DNA of 64,000 bases from Rhodospirillum sp047263945. GTDB taxonomy: Bacteria; Pseudomonadota; Alphaproteobacteria; Rhodospirillales; Rhodospirillaceae. The translations under genes and the position numbers were made by a program. Below, piece by piece: positions 16,383 through 25,495 of the stretch; the stretch's first letter is position 1, and every line of letters starts with the position of its first letter. The notes beneath the pieces are model-generated. The model saw only the letters and a list, made by a program, of their open reading frames with translations. It had not been told where the DNA came from and did not search any database. Where the stretch lies: contig NZ_JBLAVB010000001.1 of the NCBI RefSeq assembly GCF_047263945.1, forward strand, positions 434,001 through 498,000, read 5' to 3'.

Positions 16383-19232
16383 TTATTGCGCCGCCTGACG
16401 GGCCGCCAGATAGGGTTTCAGATAGGTGCCCGTATGGCTTCCCGGCGTCTCTGCGACCTCTTCGGGCGTGCCCTGGGCCACGACGTGCCCGCCGCCGGAT
16501 CCGCCCTCGGGTCCCATGTCTATGATGTAGTCTGCGGTCTTGATGACCTCCAGGTTATGCTCGATCACCAGGATCGTGTTCCCGGTATCAACCAGAGCTT
16601 GGAGGACTTCCATCAGCTTCCGGACATCCTCGAAATGCAGACCCGTGGTGGGCTCGTCGAGGATGTAGAGGGTGCGGCCCGTGGCCCGTTTCGACAGCTC
16701 CTTGGACAGCTTGACCCGTTGCGCTTCACCGCCGGACAGGGTGGTGGCCTGTTGGCCCAGGTGGACATAATCCAGCCCCACCTGGGAGAGCAGCTCCATC
16801 TTGTCGCGGACGGCGGGGACGGCCTTGAAGAAATCCTTGGCCTCCTCGACGGTCATGTCCAAAACATCGGCGATGGATTTGCCCTTGAAGGCGACCTCCA
16901 GGGTTTCCCTGTTGTAGCGCTTGCCCTTGCAGACGTCGCAGGTCACAAAGACATCGGGCAGGAAGTGCATCTCGATCTTCAGCACGCCGTCGCCCTGGCA
17001 GGCCTCGCAGCGCCCGCCCTTCACGTTGAAAGAGAAGCGACCCGGTTTGTAACCCCGGGTCTTGGCCTCGGGCAGGCCCGCGAACCAATCCCGGATAGGG
17101 GTGAACGCACCGGTGTAGGTGGCCGGATTGGACCGGGGCGTGCGACCGATGGGGCTTTGGTCGATGTCGACGATCTTGTCGATATGGTGGATGCCCTCGA
17201 TGGAATCATGGTCGCCCGGCAGGTCCCGTGCCCCGTGCAGGTGACGGGCGAGGGCCTTGTAGAGGGTTTCGATCACCAGGGTCGACTTGCCACCACCGGA
17301 CACACCGGTGATACAGGTGAAGGTGCCGAGGGGGATCTTGACGTCCACGGACTGGAGGTTGTTGGCTCGCGCGCCCTTGACCTCCAGGAATCGTCCGTCG
17401 CCGGGGCGGCGGGAGGCGGGCAGGGGAACCGCCCGCTTGCCCGTGAGATATTGGCCGGTGATGCTTTCAGGCACGGCCATGACCTCTTCCGGTGTGCCCT
17501 GGGCGACGATGGTGCCCCCGTGGACACCGGCACCCGGCCCCATATCCACCAGATAGTCGGCGGCGCGAATGGCGTCCTCGTCATGCTCGACGACGATCAC
17601 GGTATTGCCAATATCCCGCAGGCGTTTCAAGGTGATGAGCAGGCGGTCGTTGTCCCTCTGGTGCAGGCCGATGGAAGGCTCGTCCAGCACGTAGAGGACC
17701 CCGGTCAAGCCCGAGCCGATCTGGCTGGCCAGACGGATCCGCTGACTCTCCCCACCCGACAAGGTGCCCGAAGTGCGGGAGAGGGACAGGTAGTCGAGGC
17801 CGACGTTGCCCAGAAAGCCCAGGCGCTCATTGATTTCCCGTAGGATGCGGTCGGCGATGGATCGGTCTTTCTCGGATAGGACAGATTCCAATGCGGCGAA
17901 CCACTCCCGGGCTCCGGCGATCGACAGGGCAGAGACCTCGCCCACATGCTTGCCTTGGATCTTCACCGCAAGCGCTTCGGGCTTCAACCGGTGGCCGCCG
18001 CAGGCTTCGCAGGGGGCAGTGGCTTGATAGCGGGATAGCTCTTCGCGGATCCAATTGCTCTCCGTTTCCCGCCAACGCCGCTGGATGTTGGGGATGACCC
18101 CCTCGAAGGGCTTCTCGGTCTTGTAGCTCCGTGTCCCATCGTTGAAGGCCAGGGGGATTATTTCTTTTCCGGAACCATGGAGAATCACCTGCCGAACCGC
18201 GTCTGGAAGGTCTTTCCATGCTGTGTCCATGTCGGCACCGAAGTGTTTGACAACACTGGATAAGGCTTGGGCGTAGTAAGGGGAGGGTGGGGTTTGGCTG
18301 GACCAGGGGGCGACGGCGCCCTTGTTCAGACTGAGCGTTTGGTCAGGGACGATCAGATCCGGGTCAAAATACATGGTCACCCCAAGGCCATCGCAGGTCG
18401 GGCAGGCGCCAAAGGGGTTGTTGAAGGAAAACAGGCGGGGCTCGATCTCATCAATGGTGAAGCCACTGACGGGACAGGCGAAGCGGGCCGAATAGGTATG
18501 GCGCTCACTGGTTTTTGCGTCTTCGGCAAAGACCAGTCCGTCGGACAACTCGAGTGCCGTTTCCAGGGAATCCGCCAAACGGGTCTCAAGCCCCTCGCGT
18601 ACGATCAGGCGGTCCACGACCACCTCAATATCATGCTTGATCCTCTTGTTCAGGGCGGGGACGTCGGGGATCTCGTAAATCTCCCCATCCACCTTTACCC
18701 GGCTGAAGCCCTTCTTGGACAGCTCCGCCAGCTCCTTCTTGAACTCCCCCTTGCGACCCCGGGCGATGGGAGCGAGGAGATAAAGGCGTGCGCCCTCCTC
18801 AAGTCCCATGATCCGGTCGACCATCTGGCTGACGGTCTGGCTTTCAATGGGCAGTCCCGTGGCTGGGGAATGGGGCACGCCAATCCGCGCCCACAGCAGG
18901 CGCATGTAATCGTGGATCTCCGTCACCGTCCCCACCGTGGAGCGGGGGTTGCGTGACGTTGTCTTCTGTTCGATGGAAATGGCCGGAGACAGTCCCTCGA
19001 TGGAATCCACGTCGGGCTTCTGCATCAGCTCCAGGAACTGACGGGCATAGGACGACAGGGACTCCACATAGCGCCTTTGTCCTTCGGCATAGATTGTGTC
19101 AAAGGCGAGACTCGACTTACCGGAGCCGGACAACCCCGTGATCACAACCAGTTTGTCCCTTGGTATCGTAAGGTTAACATCTTTCAGGTTGTGCTGTCTC
19201 GCGCCGCATACGCGTATTTCGTGAGTGCTCAT
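16383..19232 (-). CDS. uvrA: excinuclease ABC subunit A
   Basis: This 949-residue DNA-damage recognition ATPase of nucleotide excision repair loads UvrB onto lesions. The first Walker A is GLSGSGKSSLAFD (near 33) and the second is GVSGGGKSTLVIE (near 640). Two ABC signatures are present, TLSGGESQRIRLA and TLSGGEAQRVKLSKEL. Zinc-module cysteines are seen in CEACGGHRLKP and in the CEACQGDG...CDVCKGKRY pair. The first zinc motif reads CPVSGF, with Ser for the second Cys, as is usual in Alphaproteobacteria. I found no GTTC-N7-GTTC LexA box upstream. Confidence 0.97.
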   Translation of the reverse strand: MSTHEIRVCGARQHNLKDVNLTIPRDKLVVITGLSGSGKSSLAFDTIYAEGQRRYVESLSSYARQFLELMQKPDVDSIEGLSPAISIEQKTTSRNPRSTVGTVTEIHDYMRLLWARIGVPHSPATGLPIESQTVSQMVDRIMGLEEGARLYLLAPIARGRKGEFKKELAELSKKGFSRVKVDGEIYEIPDVPALNKRIKHDIEVVVDRLIVREGLETRLADSLETALELSDGLVFAEDAKTSERHTYSARFACPVSGFTIDEIEPRLFSFNNPFGACPTCDGLGVTMYFDPDLIVPDQTLSLNKGAVAPWSSQTPPSPYYAQALSSVVKHFGADMDTAWKDLPDAVRQVILHGSGKEIIPLAFNDGTRSYKTEKPFEGVIPNIQRRWRETESNWIREELSRYQATAPCEACGGHRLKPEALAVKIQGKHVGEVSALSIAGAREWFAALESVLSEKDRSIADRILREINERLGFLGNVGLDYLSLSRTSGTLSGGESQRIRLASQIGSGLTGVLYVLDEPSIGLHQRDNDRLLITLKRLRDIGNTVIVVEHDEDAIRAADYLVDMGPGAGVHGGTIVAQGTPEEVMAVPESITGQYLTGKRAVPLPASRRPGDGRFLEVKGARANNLQSVDVKIPLGTFTCITGVSGGGKSTLVIETLYKALARHLHGARDLPGDHDSIEGIHHIDKIVDIDQSPIGRTPRSNPATYTGAFTPIRDWFAGLPEAKTRGYKPGRFSFNVKGGRCEACQGDGVLKIEMHFLPDVFVTCDVCKGKRYNRETLEVAFKGKSIADVLDMTVEEAKDFFKAVPAVRDKMELLSQVGLDYVHLGQQATTLSGGEAQRVKLSKELSKRATGRTLYILDEPTTGLHFEDVRKLMEVLQALVDTGNTILVIEHNLEVIKTADYIIDMGPEGGSGGGHVVAQGTPEEVAETPGSHTGTYLKPYLAARQAAQ

Positions 19233-19645
19233 GGGGGATCGCCTGGAAAAAAGTCGAGTGTTTCAGTCCGTGGTTTATCTAGCGCGGTTGATGCCCATTT
19301 GCACGCTTTCCGGAAAAAGGTAATTTTTGGATCCAAAATATATTCTCCAAGCAATAAATTGTCGCTCGCGAAGTGCCATAGGACAGAAGTATAAAGGTTG
19401 TCGATCGTGGACAGGCGGTGAGGTCCGTCTGGGTAACATCATGGCGCCGATGCCTTTGGGTTTCTGGGAATTGCCTGGCCCGGTCGACCTGTTGTAACAC
19501 CGTTGATCGATACCACGTTTTGAGGGGTCGTCGTGGTGGGGGACCCTTCGAATTCCAAAAACCCAGATTGTTCAGCTCTTCCCACGTTGTTCTCGTCGCG
19601 GAATGCGGGCGGAACTGCGGAGCTCCAGGAAAACTAGGGGGTAGG
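19233..19645. promoter_or_regulatory. divergent intergenic region between uvrA and livH
   Basis: This 413-base gap must carry promoters for uvrA (leftward) and for the liv operon (rightward). The middle (about 19310-19400) is noticeably AT-rich compared with its surroundings. I could not identify a convincing -35/-10 pair or a LexA box. An open frame covers the right part (from 19418), but it has no family resemblance before the livH start and reads like leader DNA. Confidence 0.4.
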
Positions 19646-20560
19646 GTGGCGTATTTTATCCAGCAATTGATCAACGGGCTCACGCTCGGCGCGATCTATG
19701 GCCTAATAGCCATCGGCTATACGATGGTCTATGGCATTATCGGCATGATCAACTTCGCCCATGGCGAGATCTATATGATTGGCGCCTTTCTGGCGATCAT
19801 CAGCTATTTGGTTTTCGGGGACATGGGCATTGTCTCGATTCCTATTTTGCTGATGGGCATGTTGGTCATTTCCATGATCTTCACAGCCGCTTACGGATGG
19901 ACGGTGGAGCGGTTGGCTTACAGGCCCTTGCGGGGATCCTTCCGGCTGGCGCCGCTGATTTCGGCCATCGGCATGTCCATTGCCCTGCAGAACTATGTGC
20001 AGATATCCCAAGGCGCAAGGGTGAAGCCCATTCAGCCTGTCGTTCAGGGCGGGTTCGAGCTTTTTACCCAAGGTGGGTTCGCCGTTCAGATTACCTACTT
20101 GCAAATCGTGATCTGGGTTCTGACCACGGTTTTGATGGTCGGATTTACCTATTTGATCACCCAGACGTCCCTGGGACGCCAGCAACGGGCTTGTGAACAG
20201 GACCGGAAGATGGCCTCCCTGATCGGGGTGAACGTGGACAAGACCATTTCCCTGACCTTCGTCCTGGGTGCCGTGCTCGCTGCAGTGGCCGGGTTGATTA
20301 CGACCCTGTACTACGGTGTCATTGACTTCTATGTGGGTTTCCTCGCGGGGATGAAGGCCTTCACGGCGGCGGTGCTGGGTGGCATCGGATCCTTGCCGGG
20401 TGCCATGCTGGGAGGACTGCTGATCGGATTGATCGAAGCCTTCTGGTCTGCCTATTTCACTATCGAATACAAGGACGTCGCCACCTTTGGCATCCTCGTT
20501 CTCGTGTTGATCTTCAAGCCGACGGGTTTCCTCGGTAAGCCGGAAGTGGAGAAGGTGTGA
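19646..20560 (+). CDS. livH: branched-chain amino acid ABC transporter permease LivH
   Basis: This 304-residue inner-membrane permease of the high-affinity Leu/Ile/Val-type transporter has about eight helices. FIQQLINGLTLGAIYGLIAI is the classic LivH N-terminus. YTMVYGIIGMINFAHGEIYM follows, and ERLAYRPLRGS (near 92) is the conserved loop. The start is the GTG at 19646, with AGGGGG five bases upstream; the longer frame from 19418 adds 76 non-homologous residues. The gene overlaps livM at TGATG and heads an operon of at least five genes. Confidence 0.93.
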   Translation: MAYFIQQLINGLTLGAIYGLIAIGYTMVYGIIGMINFAHGEIYMIGAFLAIISYLVFGDMGIVSIPILLMGMLVISMIFTAAYGWTVERLAYRPLRGSFRLAPLISAIGMSIALQNYVQISQGARVKPIQPVVQGGFELFTQGGFAVQITYLQIVIWVLTTVLMVGFTYLITQTSLGRQQRACEQDRKMASLIGVNVDKTISLTFVLGAVLAAVAGLITTLYYGVIDFYVGFLAGMKAFTAAVLGGIGSLPGAMLGGLLIGLIEAFWSAYFTIEYKDVATFGILVLVLIFKPTGFLGKPEVEKV

Positions 20561-21912
20561 TGGCAGACGCCATGATCGATACCAAGAAACCCGGCCTGGT
20601 GGTCGGATGGCTCGACTTGGGCGCCTTGCTCAAGGAATGTACCATTACTGCCGCCCTGTCTGCGGTGTTGTTCCTCCCCTTCATTGCGCTGCATGCCGCC
20701 AGCGGTGGGACTGGCGGGCTCGTCATCGAGACCCGCTGGGACAGTTGGGCTTGGTTTGTCCTCGCGGCCTTTGTGGGGCGCGCCCTGTTGGTGATCTGGC
20801 GGGAAAATCCCTCCAGTCGGACCCGGGATGCGTTGACGAAGACGGTTGTCATGCCGGTGGGGGGATTCTTCCGCAAGAACATGGTTGCCATTGGTTTGGT
20901 GGCCCTGGTCCTGGCGGTCATCTTCCCCATTTCGCCCTTCGGAAACCGGTACTATGTGGACGTGGCCACCACCTGGATGATCTACATCATGCTGGGCTGG
21001 GGGCTGAATATCGTGGTCGGTTTGGCGGGGTTGCTCGACCTGGGCTATGTGGCGTTCTATGCCGTTGGTGCCTATTCCTACGCCCTGCTCTCCCAGACCT
21101 TTGGCTGGTCCTTCTGGGTCTGTCTGCCCCTGGCCGGTGTCTTCGCTGCGTTCTTTGGCATTATCCTGGGCTTTCCAGTGCTGCGCCTGAGGGGCGATTA
21201 CCTGGCGATTGTAACACTGGGGTTTGGTGAGATTATCCGGGTCATCCTGTTGAACTGGTACAATGTGACCAACGGCCCCGACGGTATCAGCGGCATCGAG
21301 CGCCCGACGTTGTTCGGATTGGAATTTAGCCGTAAGGCTGCGGAGGGGGGGACCACCTTCCATGAGTTCTTCGGGTTGGAATACTCGACGATGTACCGGG
21401 TGGTTTTCCTGTTTTACCTTATCCTGGGCCTCGCGGTTCTGACCAATCTGTTCACCCAGCGGATTCGGAAGTTGCCTGTGGGCCGGGCTTGGGAAGCCCT
21501 CCGTGAAGACGAGATCGCCTGCCGGTCGTTGGGGATGAACCCGACGAACATCAAGCTCTCCGCCTTCGCCCTGGGCGCCATGTTCGGCGGGTTTGCCGGT
21601 TCCTTCTTCGCCACCCGCCAAGGCTTCATCAGCCCGGAAAGCTTCACCTTCATCGAAAGTGCGGTGATCCTGGCCATTGTGGTGTTGGGCGGGATGGGAA
21701 GCCAGATTGGTGTTGTCATCGCGGCCTTCTTCCTGGTCGTTGTGCCGGAAATGGCCCGTGAATTCGAACAGTATCGCATGCTTGTCTTTGGCGCGGCCAT
21801 GGTCGCGGTGATGGTGTGGCGTCCGCGGGGGCTTCTGTCCTATCGAGATCCGACCATTCTGTTCTCGAAACTCAAGGGACGACAATCCGCCAACGGGGAG
21901 GGCCAGGCATGA
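20560..21912 (+). CDS. livM: branched-chain amino acid ABC transporter permease LivM
   Basis: This is the second permease subunit, about 450 residues. A 110-residue N-terminal region with two to three helices precedes the conserved core. The core begins near TWMIYIMLGWGLNIVVGLAG and continues with GLLDLGYVAFYAVGAYSYAL and LRLRGDYLAIVTLGFGEIIR. The cytoplasmic EAA-like loop is GRAWEALREDEIACRSLGMN. The ATG at 20560 overlaps the livH stop (TGATG), and the gene's own TGA overlaps the livG ATG, so translation is coupled through the operon. Confidence 0.93.
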   Translation: MADAMIDTKKPGLVVGWLDLGALLKECTITAALSAVLFLPFIALHAASGGTGGLVIETRWDSWAWFVLAAFVGRALLVIWRENPSSRTRDALTKTVVMPVGGFFRKNMVAIGLVALVLAVIFPISPFGNRYYVDVATTWMIYIMLGWGLNIVVGLAGLLDLGYVAFYAVGAYSYALLSQTFGWSFWVCLPLAGVFAAFFGIILGFPVLRLRGDYLAIVTLGFGEIIRVILLNWYNVTNGPDGISGIERPTLFGLEFSRKAAEGGTTFHEFFGLEYSTMYRVVFLFYLILGLAVLTNLFTQRIRKLPVGRAWEALREDEIACRSLGMNPTNIKLSAFALGAMFGGFAGSFFATRQGFISPESFTFIESAVILAIVVLGGMGSQIGVVIAAFFLVVVPEMAREFEQYRMLVFGAAMVAVMVWRPRGLLSYRDPTILFSKLKGRQSANGEGQA

Positions 21913-22778
21913 GCACCGCCGACATGCTCCTGACCGTGGAGCACTTGACCATGCGCTTCGGGGGGTTGGTCGCCATCGACGACCTGTCCTTCGTGGCCCG
22001 CAATCGGGAAATCACCTCACTCATCGGCCCCAACGGAGCGGGCAAGACCACGGTCTTCAACTGTCTGACCGGATTTTATAAGCCGACGGTGGGGCGGTTG
22101 GTCCTGAACCATCCGAAATCCGGGAATACCTATTTCCTGGAGCAGATGGAGGGCTTCAAGGTTGCCCAGGTGGCCCATGTGGGGCGGACATTTCAGAACA
22201 TCCGGCTGTTCGGCCAAATGTCCGTGTTCGAAAACCTCATCGTCGCCCAGCACAACGTGCTGATGAAGGCCTCGATGTTCTCTATCGCCGGATTGCTGAG
22301 GCTGCCCGTGTATAAGCGCGCCGAGCAGGAAGCTATCGACTTGGCGACCTATTGGCTCGACAAGGTGGGGCTGACCGACAAGGCCGACTGGGATGCGCAG
22401 AACCTCCCTTACGGCGACCAGCGCCGCCTGGAAATCGCCCGGGCCATGTGCACCCGGCCGGTCATGCTCTGCCTCGACGAACCCGCCGCGGGGCTGAATC
22501 CCCGCGAATCCCTGGAGTTGAACGACCTTTTGGTGTCCATCCGCAATGATCACGGTATCGGTCTGCTGCTGATCGAACATGACATGAGTGTGGTCATGGG
22601 GATCTCCGACCATATCGTCGTATTGGATCATGGCCGGAAGATCGCCGATGGTGATCCGAGTGCGGTGCGCGAGGATCCTGCGGTCATCAAGGCCTATCTC
22701 GGTGAGGAAGAGGACGAGGAATTGCCCCCGGAAGTCTCCCAGGACCTTGCAGCAAGCGGGAAGGGGGGCCAAGCATGA
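21909..22778 (+). CDS. livG: branched-chain amino acid ABC transporter ATP-binding protein LivG
   Basis: This 289-residue ATPase binds the permease pair. Walker A is GPNGAGKTTVFN (near 42). The LivG-specific insert RTFQNIRLFGQMSVFENL follows. The signature is unusual: NLPYGDQRRLEIARAM, with YGDQ where most ABC proteins have SGGQ, which is normal for LivG. Walker B is PVMLCLDEPAAGLNP, and the switch His is in LLIEHDMSVVM. The C-terminus has an acidic tail (EEDEELPPE). ATG at 21909 overlaps the livM stop. Confidence 0.95.
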   Translation: MSTADMLLTVEHLTMRFGGLVAIDDLSFVARNREITSLIGPNGAGKTTVFNCLTGFYKPTVGRLVLNHPKSGNTYFLEQMEGFKVAQVAHVGRTFQNIRLFGQMSVFENLIVAQHNVLMKASMFSIAGLLRLPVYKRAEQEAIDLATYWLDKVGLTDKADWDAQNLPYGDQRRLEIARAMCTRPVMLCLDEPAAGLNPRESLELNDLLVSIRNDHGIGLLLIEHDMSVVMGISDHIVVLDHGRKIADGDPSAVREDPAVIKAYLGEEEDEELPPEVSQDLAASGKGGQA

Positions 22779-23500
22779 GCACCGAACCCATCCTGCGCAT
22801 TTCCGGTGTCCACACCTACTATGGCAAGATCGAGGCCCTGAAGGGCATCGACGTGGATGTCTACAAGGGCGAGATCGTGACCCTCATCGGGTCCAACGGC
22901 GCGGGCAAGACCACGCTTTTGATGACCGTCTGCGGGGATCCCCAAGCCCAGGAAGGCCAAATCCTTTTCGAGGGGAAGGACATCACCAAGGTGCCCACGG
23001 ACCAGATCGTCCGCATGGGAATCGCCCAGTCGCCCGAAGGGCGGCGCATCTTTTCGCGCATGAGCGTCTATGAAAACTTGCAGATGGGCGCCCTGGTTTC
23101 CGATCCCAAATACTTTGAGGAGGATCTGGCCAAGGTCTACAAGCTCTTTCCCCGGCTTGAGGAGCGGCGCGACCAGCGGGGCGGAACCCTGTCGGGTGGC
23201 GAGCAGCAGATGCTGGCCATTGGTCGGGCACTGATGAGCCGCCCCCGCCTGTTGCTTTTGGATGAACCCTCCCTGGGTATTGCCCCCTTGGTGGTTCGCC
23301 AGATCTTCCAGGCGATCAAGGAAGTGAATGAAAAGGAAGGCATGACCATCTTCCTGGTGGAACAGAATGCCTTCCACGCCCTGAAGCTCGCCCATCGGGC
23401 CTACGTGCTGGTCAACGGCAAGGTGGCCCTGTCGGGAACGGGACAGGAACTGCTCTCCAACCCGGAAATTCGCGCCGCTTATCTGGAGGGAGGCCATTGA
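22775..23500 (+). CDS. livF: branched-chain amino acid ABC transporter ATP-binding protein LivF
   Basis: This 241-residue ATPase is the partner of LivG. Walker A is GSNGAGKTTLLMT (near 39). IAQSPEGRRIFSRMSVYENL is the LivF-typical Q-loop region. The signature is TLSGGEQQMLAIGRALM, Walker B is RLLLLDEPSLGIAP, and the switch region reads FLVEQNAFHAL with a Gln instead of His, as usual in LivF. Its ATG overlaps the livG stop (ATGA), and its own stop overlaps the start of the next small gene. Confidence 0.96.
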   Translation: MSTEPILRISGVHTYYGKIEALKGIDVDVYKGEIVTLIGSNGAGKTTLLMTVCGDPQAQEGQILFEGKDITKVPTDQIVRMGIAQSPEGRRIFSRMSVYENLQMGALVSDPKYFEEDLAKVYKLFPRLEERRDQRGGTLSGGEQQMLAIGRALMSRPRLLLLDEPSLGIAPLVVRQIFQAIKEVNEKEGMTIFLVEQNAFHALKLAHRAYVLVNGKVALSGTGQELLSNPEIRAAYLEGGH

Positions 23501-23853
23501 TGGACCAAAATGCCCTGCTCGGCTCGTCGCCCCTGGTGTTTCTTCTGTTTACCGTCGTTATGGTCGGCTGGGCCGCCTTTATGACGGGAAACGCCCTGGC
23601 AAGCACTTGGCGTCCCATGATTCAGACCGTGCCCTATGGCATTTTAACGGGGTTGGCCAACCGGTTTTTCGTTTTCGCCCTGTTCGGTGGTGAGCTTCTG
23701 TCCGTGACTGGTTTTTTGATCGATACGACGATTCTGATCGGAATCAGTCTGCTTGCCTATCGGATGACCCAGGCCCGCAAAATGGTCGGCCAGTACCCCT
23801 GGCTGTACGAACGGACCGGTTTGCTGGGTTGGCGGGAAAAAGGCAAAGGGTGA
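23500..23853 (+). CDS. small membrane protein of the liv operon (DUF6867-like)
   Basis: This 117-residue protein has three predicted membrane helices (PLVFLLFTVVMVGWAAFMTG, then FFVFALFGGELLSVTG, then IDTTILIGISLLAYRM). It ends in a conserved-looking YPWLYERTGLLGWR motif. I recognise it as the DUF6867-type protein often found just behind livF in Alphaproteobacteria. Function is unknown. The ATG overlaps the livF stop (TGATG), so it is translated with the transporter. I infer an accessory role in assembly or activity of the permease. Confidence 0.75.
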   Translation: MDQNALLGSSPLVFLLFTVVMVGWAAFMTGNALASTWRPMIQTVPYGILTGLANRFFVFALFGGELLSVTGFLIDTTILIGISLLAYRMTQARKMVGQYPWLYERTGLLGWREKGKG

Positions 23854-24176
23854 GAGCCATTTCTCCATCGGCGCACCTGCCGGTGGAGGTACTGGAAGTT
23901 CACCTTGGAAATTGGGTCTGGAAAAGAGGCCTGGAAAATAAGGATGACCATGCCCATCTGCCATGGTGGATTTCCCCTTTCGGGTTTCCCGTTCGGGAGG
24001 CCCAATCCTGGATCACATAGATTTGAAATCGGAATCGATTTCATGCAAAGACTGTGATCTAGATGTAATCCGTTGAGCGATTTGTGGGTTTCGCAAATTG
24101 CTTTTGGATCGGACCGGTGGGGTTTCGATCCAAGTCGTTCACGACGCATCCACTTCACACAAGGAGAGTGGTTCAC
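23854..24176. other. leader of the liv binding-protein gene with a palindrome
   Basis: This 323-base gap holds GAAATCGGAATCGATTTC (24025-24042), flanked by GATCACATAG and CTGTGATCTAG, matching the core of the dispersed repeats at 7498 and 30566. No gene is apparent. The AAGGAGA ribosome site of the binding-protein gene lies at its right end. Confidence 0.5.
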
Positions 24177-25283
24177 ATGAGCATGTTCAAAACCGGACTT
24201 CTGGCGGCTACTGCGGCCTTCGCTCTGGGCATGGGTACGGCCCAGGCTGAAATCGTCATCGCGACCGCTGGCCCCATGACCGGTCAGTATGCGTCCTTCG
24301 GCGAGCAGATGAAGAAAGGCGCCGAAATGGCCGTCAAGGACATCAACGCCAAGGGCGGTGTCCTGGGCGAGATGCTTGAACTGAAGATCGGTGACGACGC
24401 TTGCGATCCTAAGCAGGCTGTGGCCGTGGCCAACCAGTTCGTCAACGACGGCGTGGTATTTGTGGCCGGTCACTTCTGCTCCGGGTCGTCCATCCCGGCC
24501 TCTGCGGTATACAACGAGGAAGGCATTCTGCAGATCTCTCCGGCCTCCACGAATCCCAAGCTGACCGAGCAGGGCTTCGATAACGTCTTCCGGACCTGCG
24601 GTCGCGACGACCAGCAGGGCCTGATCGCAGGCGCCTTCCTGAAGGATCATTTCGGCGACAAGAAGATCGCCATCCTGCATGACAAGACCGCCTATGGTAA
24701 GGGGCTGGCCGACGAAACGAAGGCAGCCCTGAACGCCGCCGGCGTGAACGAGGCCCTCTACGAAGCGATCACGGCGGGTGAAAAGGACTACTCCGCCCTG
24801 GTGACCAAGCTGAAGAACGAAGGCATTGAAGTCATCTATCTGGGTGGCTATCACACCGAGGCGGGCCTGATCATCCGCCAGGCAAAGGAACAGGGTCTGG
24901 ACGCAGTTCTGGTGTCCGGTGACGCCCTGGTGTCGAGCGAGTTCGCCTCCATCGCGGGCCCGGCTGGCGATGGCACCCTCTTCACCTTCTCCCCGGATCC
25001 CCGGAAAAACCCGGAAGCCGTGGAGGTTGTGAAGGAATTCGAGGACGAGGGCTATAACCCCGAGGGGTACACCCTGTACACCTATGGCGCGATCCAAGCT
25101 TGGGCCGATGCCGTTGAAGCCGCCGGTTCTACTGATGTCGAGGCTGTGGGCGAAAAGCTGAAGAGCATGGAATTCGACACGGTTCTGGGCACGTTCGGCT
25201 TTGATGACAAGGGCGACGTGACCGCTCCGGGTTACGTGATTTATCAATGGATGGGTGGCAACTACGATTACTACATGAAGTAA
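24177..25283 (+). CDS. branched-chain amino acid ABC transporter substrate-binding protein
   Basis: This 368-residue periplasmic type-I binding protein (LivJ/LivK/BraC family) delivers the amino acid to LivHM. The signal peptide is MSMFKTGLLAATAAFALGMG, cut near AQAE. The mature start EIVIATAGPMTGQYASFGEQ is the family hallmark. GHFCSGSSIPAS (near 100) binds the ligand carboxylate, and a Cys pair (about Cys70 and Cys103) matches the disulfide seen in LivJ-type proteins. The start is ATG 24177 with AAGGAGA upstream. It ends in a strong terminator. As with many binding proteins, its own leader suggests higher expression than the permease genes. Confidence 0.93.
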   Translation: MSMFKTGLLAATAAFALGMGTAQAEIVIATAGPMTGQYASFGEQMKKGAEMAVKDINAKGGVLGEMLELKIGDDACDPKQAVAVANQFVNDGVVFVAGHFCSGSSIPASAVYNEEGILQISPASTNPKLTEQGFDNVFRTCGRDDQQGLIAGAFLKDHFGDKKIAILHDKTAYGKGLADETKAALNAAGVNEALYEAITAGEKDYSALVTKLKNEGIEVIYLGGYHTEAGLIIRQAKEQGLDAVLVSGDALVSSEFASIAGPAGDGTLFTFSPDPRKNPEAVEVVKEFEDEGYNPEGYTLYTYGAIQAWADAVEAAGSTDVEAVGEKLKSMEFDTVLGTFGFDDKGDVTAPGYVIYQWMGGNYDYYMK

Positions 25284-25306
25284 TCGGCTATCCTGCCTAT
25301 CAGAAG

Positions 25307-25337
25307 AACCCGGCGGATCATCCCGCCGGGTTTTTCG
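25307..25337 (+). terminator. rho-independent terminator of the liv binding-protein gene
   Basis: AACCCGGCGG-ATCATC-CCGCCGGGTT is a perfect 10-bp GC-rich stem followed by a T-run. It lies 24 bases past the stop codon. Confidence 0.88.
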
Positions 25338-25400
25338 TTTTCAGCGGGCGGCGCTCCGGTTAGAGTGTGGGCCGTCAGGGGGCGCTCAGCGGCCCTCTTC

Positions 25401-25470
25401 CCCGTCCTGATGGACGGTTAATCCCCCGTCCTGATGGACGGTTAATCCCCCGTCCTGATGGACGGTTAAT
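25401..25470. repeat. three tandem 24-bp repeats, each a small hairpin, before ssb
   Basis: CCCGTCCTGATGGACGGTTA plus AT occurs at 25401, 25425 and 25449 with no mismatch and a CC spacer. Each copy contains CCGTCC-TGAT-GGACGG, a 6-bp stem with a four-base loop. The last copy ends 25 bases before the ssb start codon, in its 5' leader or promoter. The period of 24 is a multiple of three, and the frame is open and in phase with ssb. Confidence 0.85.
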
Positions 25471-25495
25471 CATTGATTTTTCGGAAGGTTTCCCC

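Noticed and set aside
16254..17843. 529-codon open frame antisense to uvrA
   Set aside because: High-GC antisense shadow of UvrA codons; no start signal and no recognisable domain.
23757..25247. 496-codon open frame antisense to the liv binding protein
   Set aside because: Shadow; the plus-strand protein has a signal peptide, ribosome site and terminator.
25367..25495. N-terminal extension of SSB from GTG 25367 including the translated tandem repeat
   Set aside because: SSB proteins start at the position of ATG 25496, and the extension has no homology; kept only as a test in the findings.
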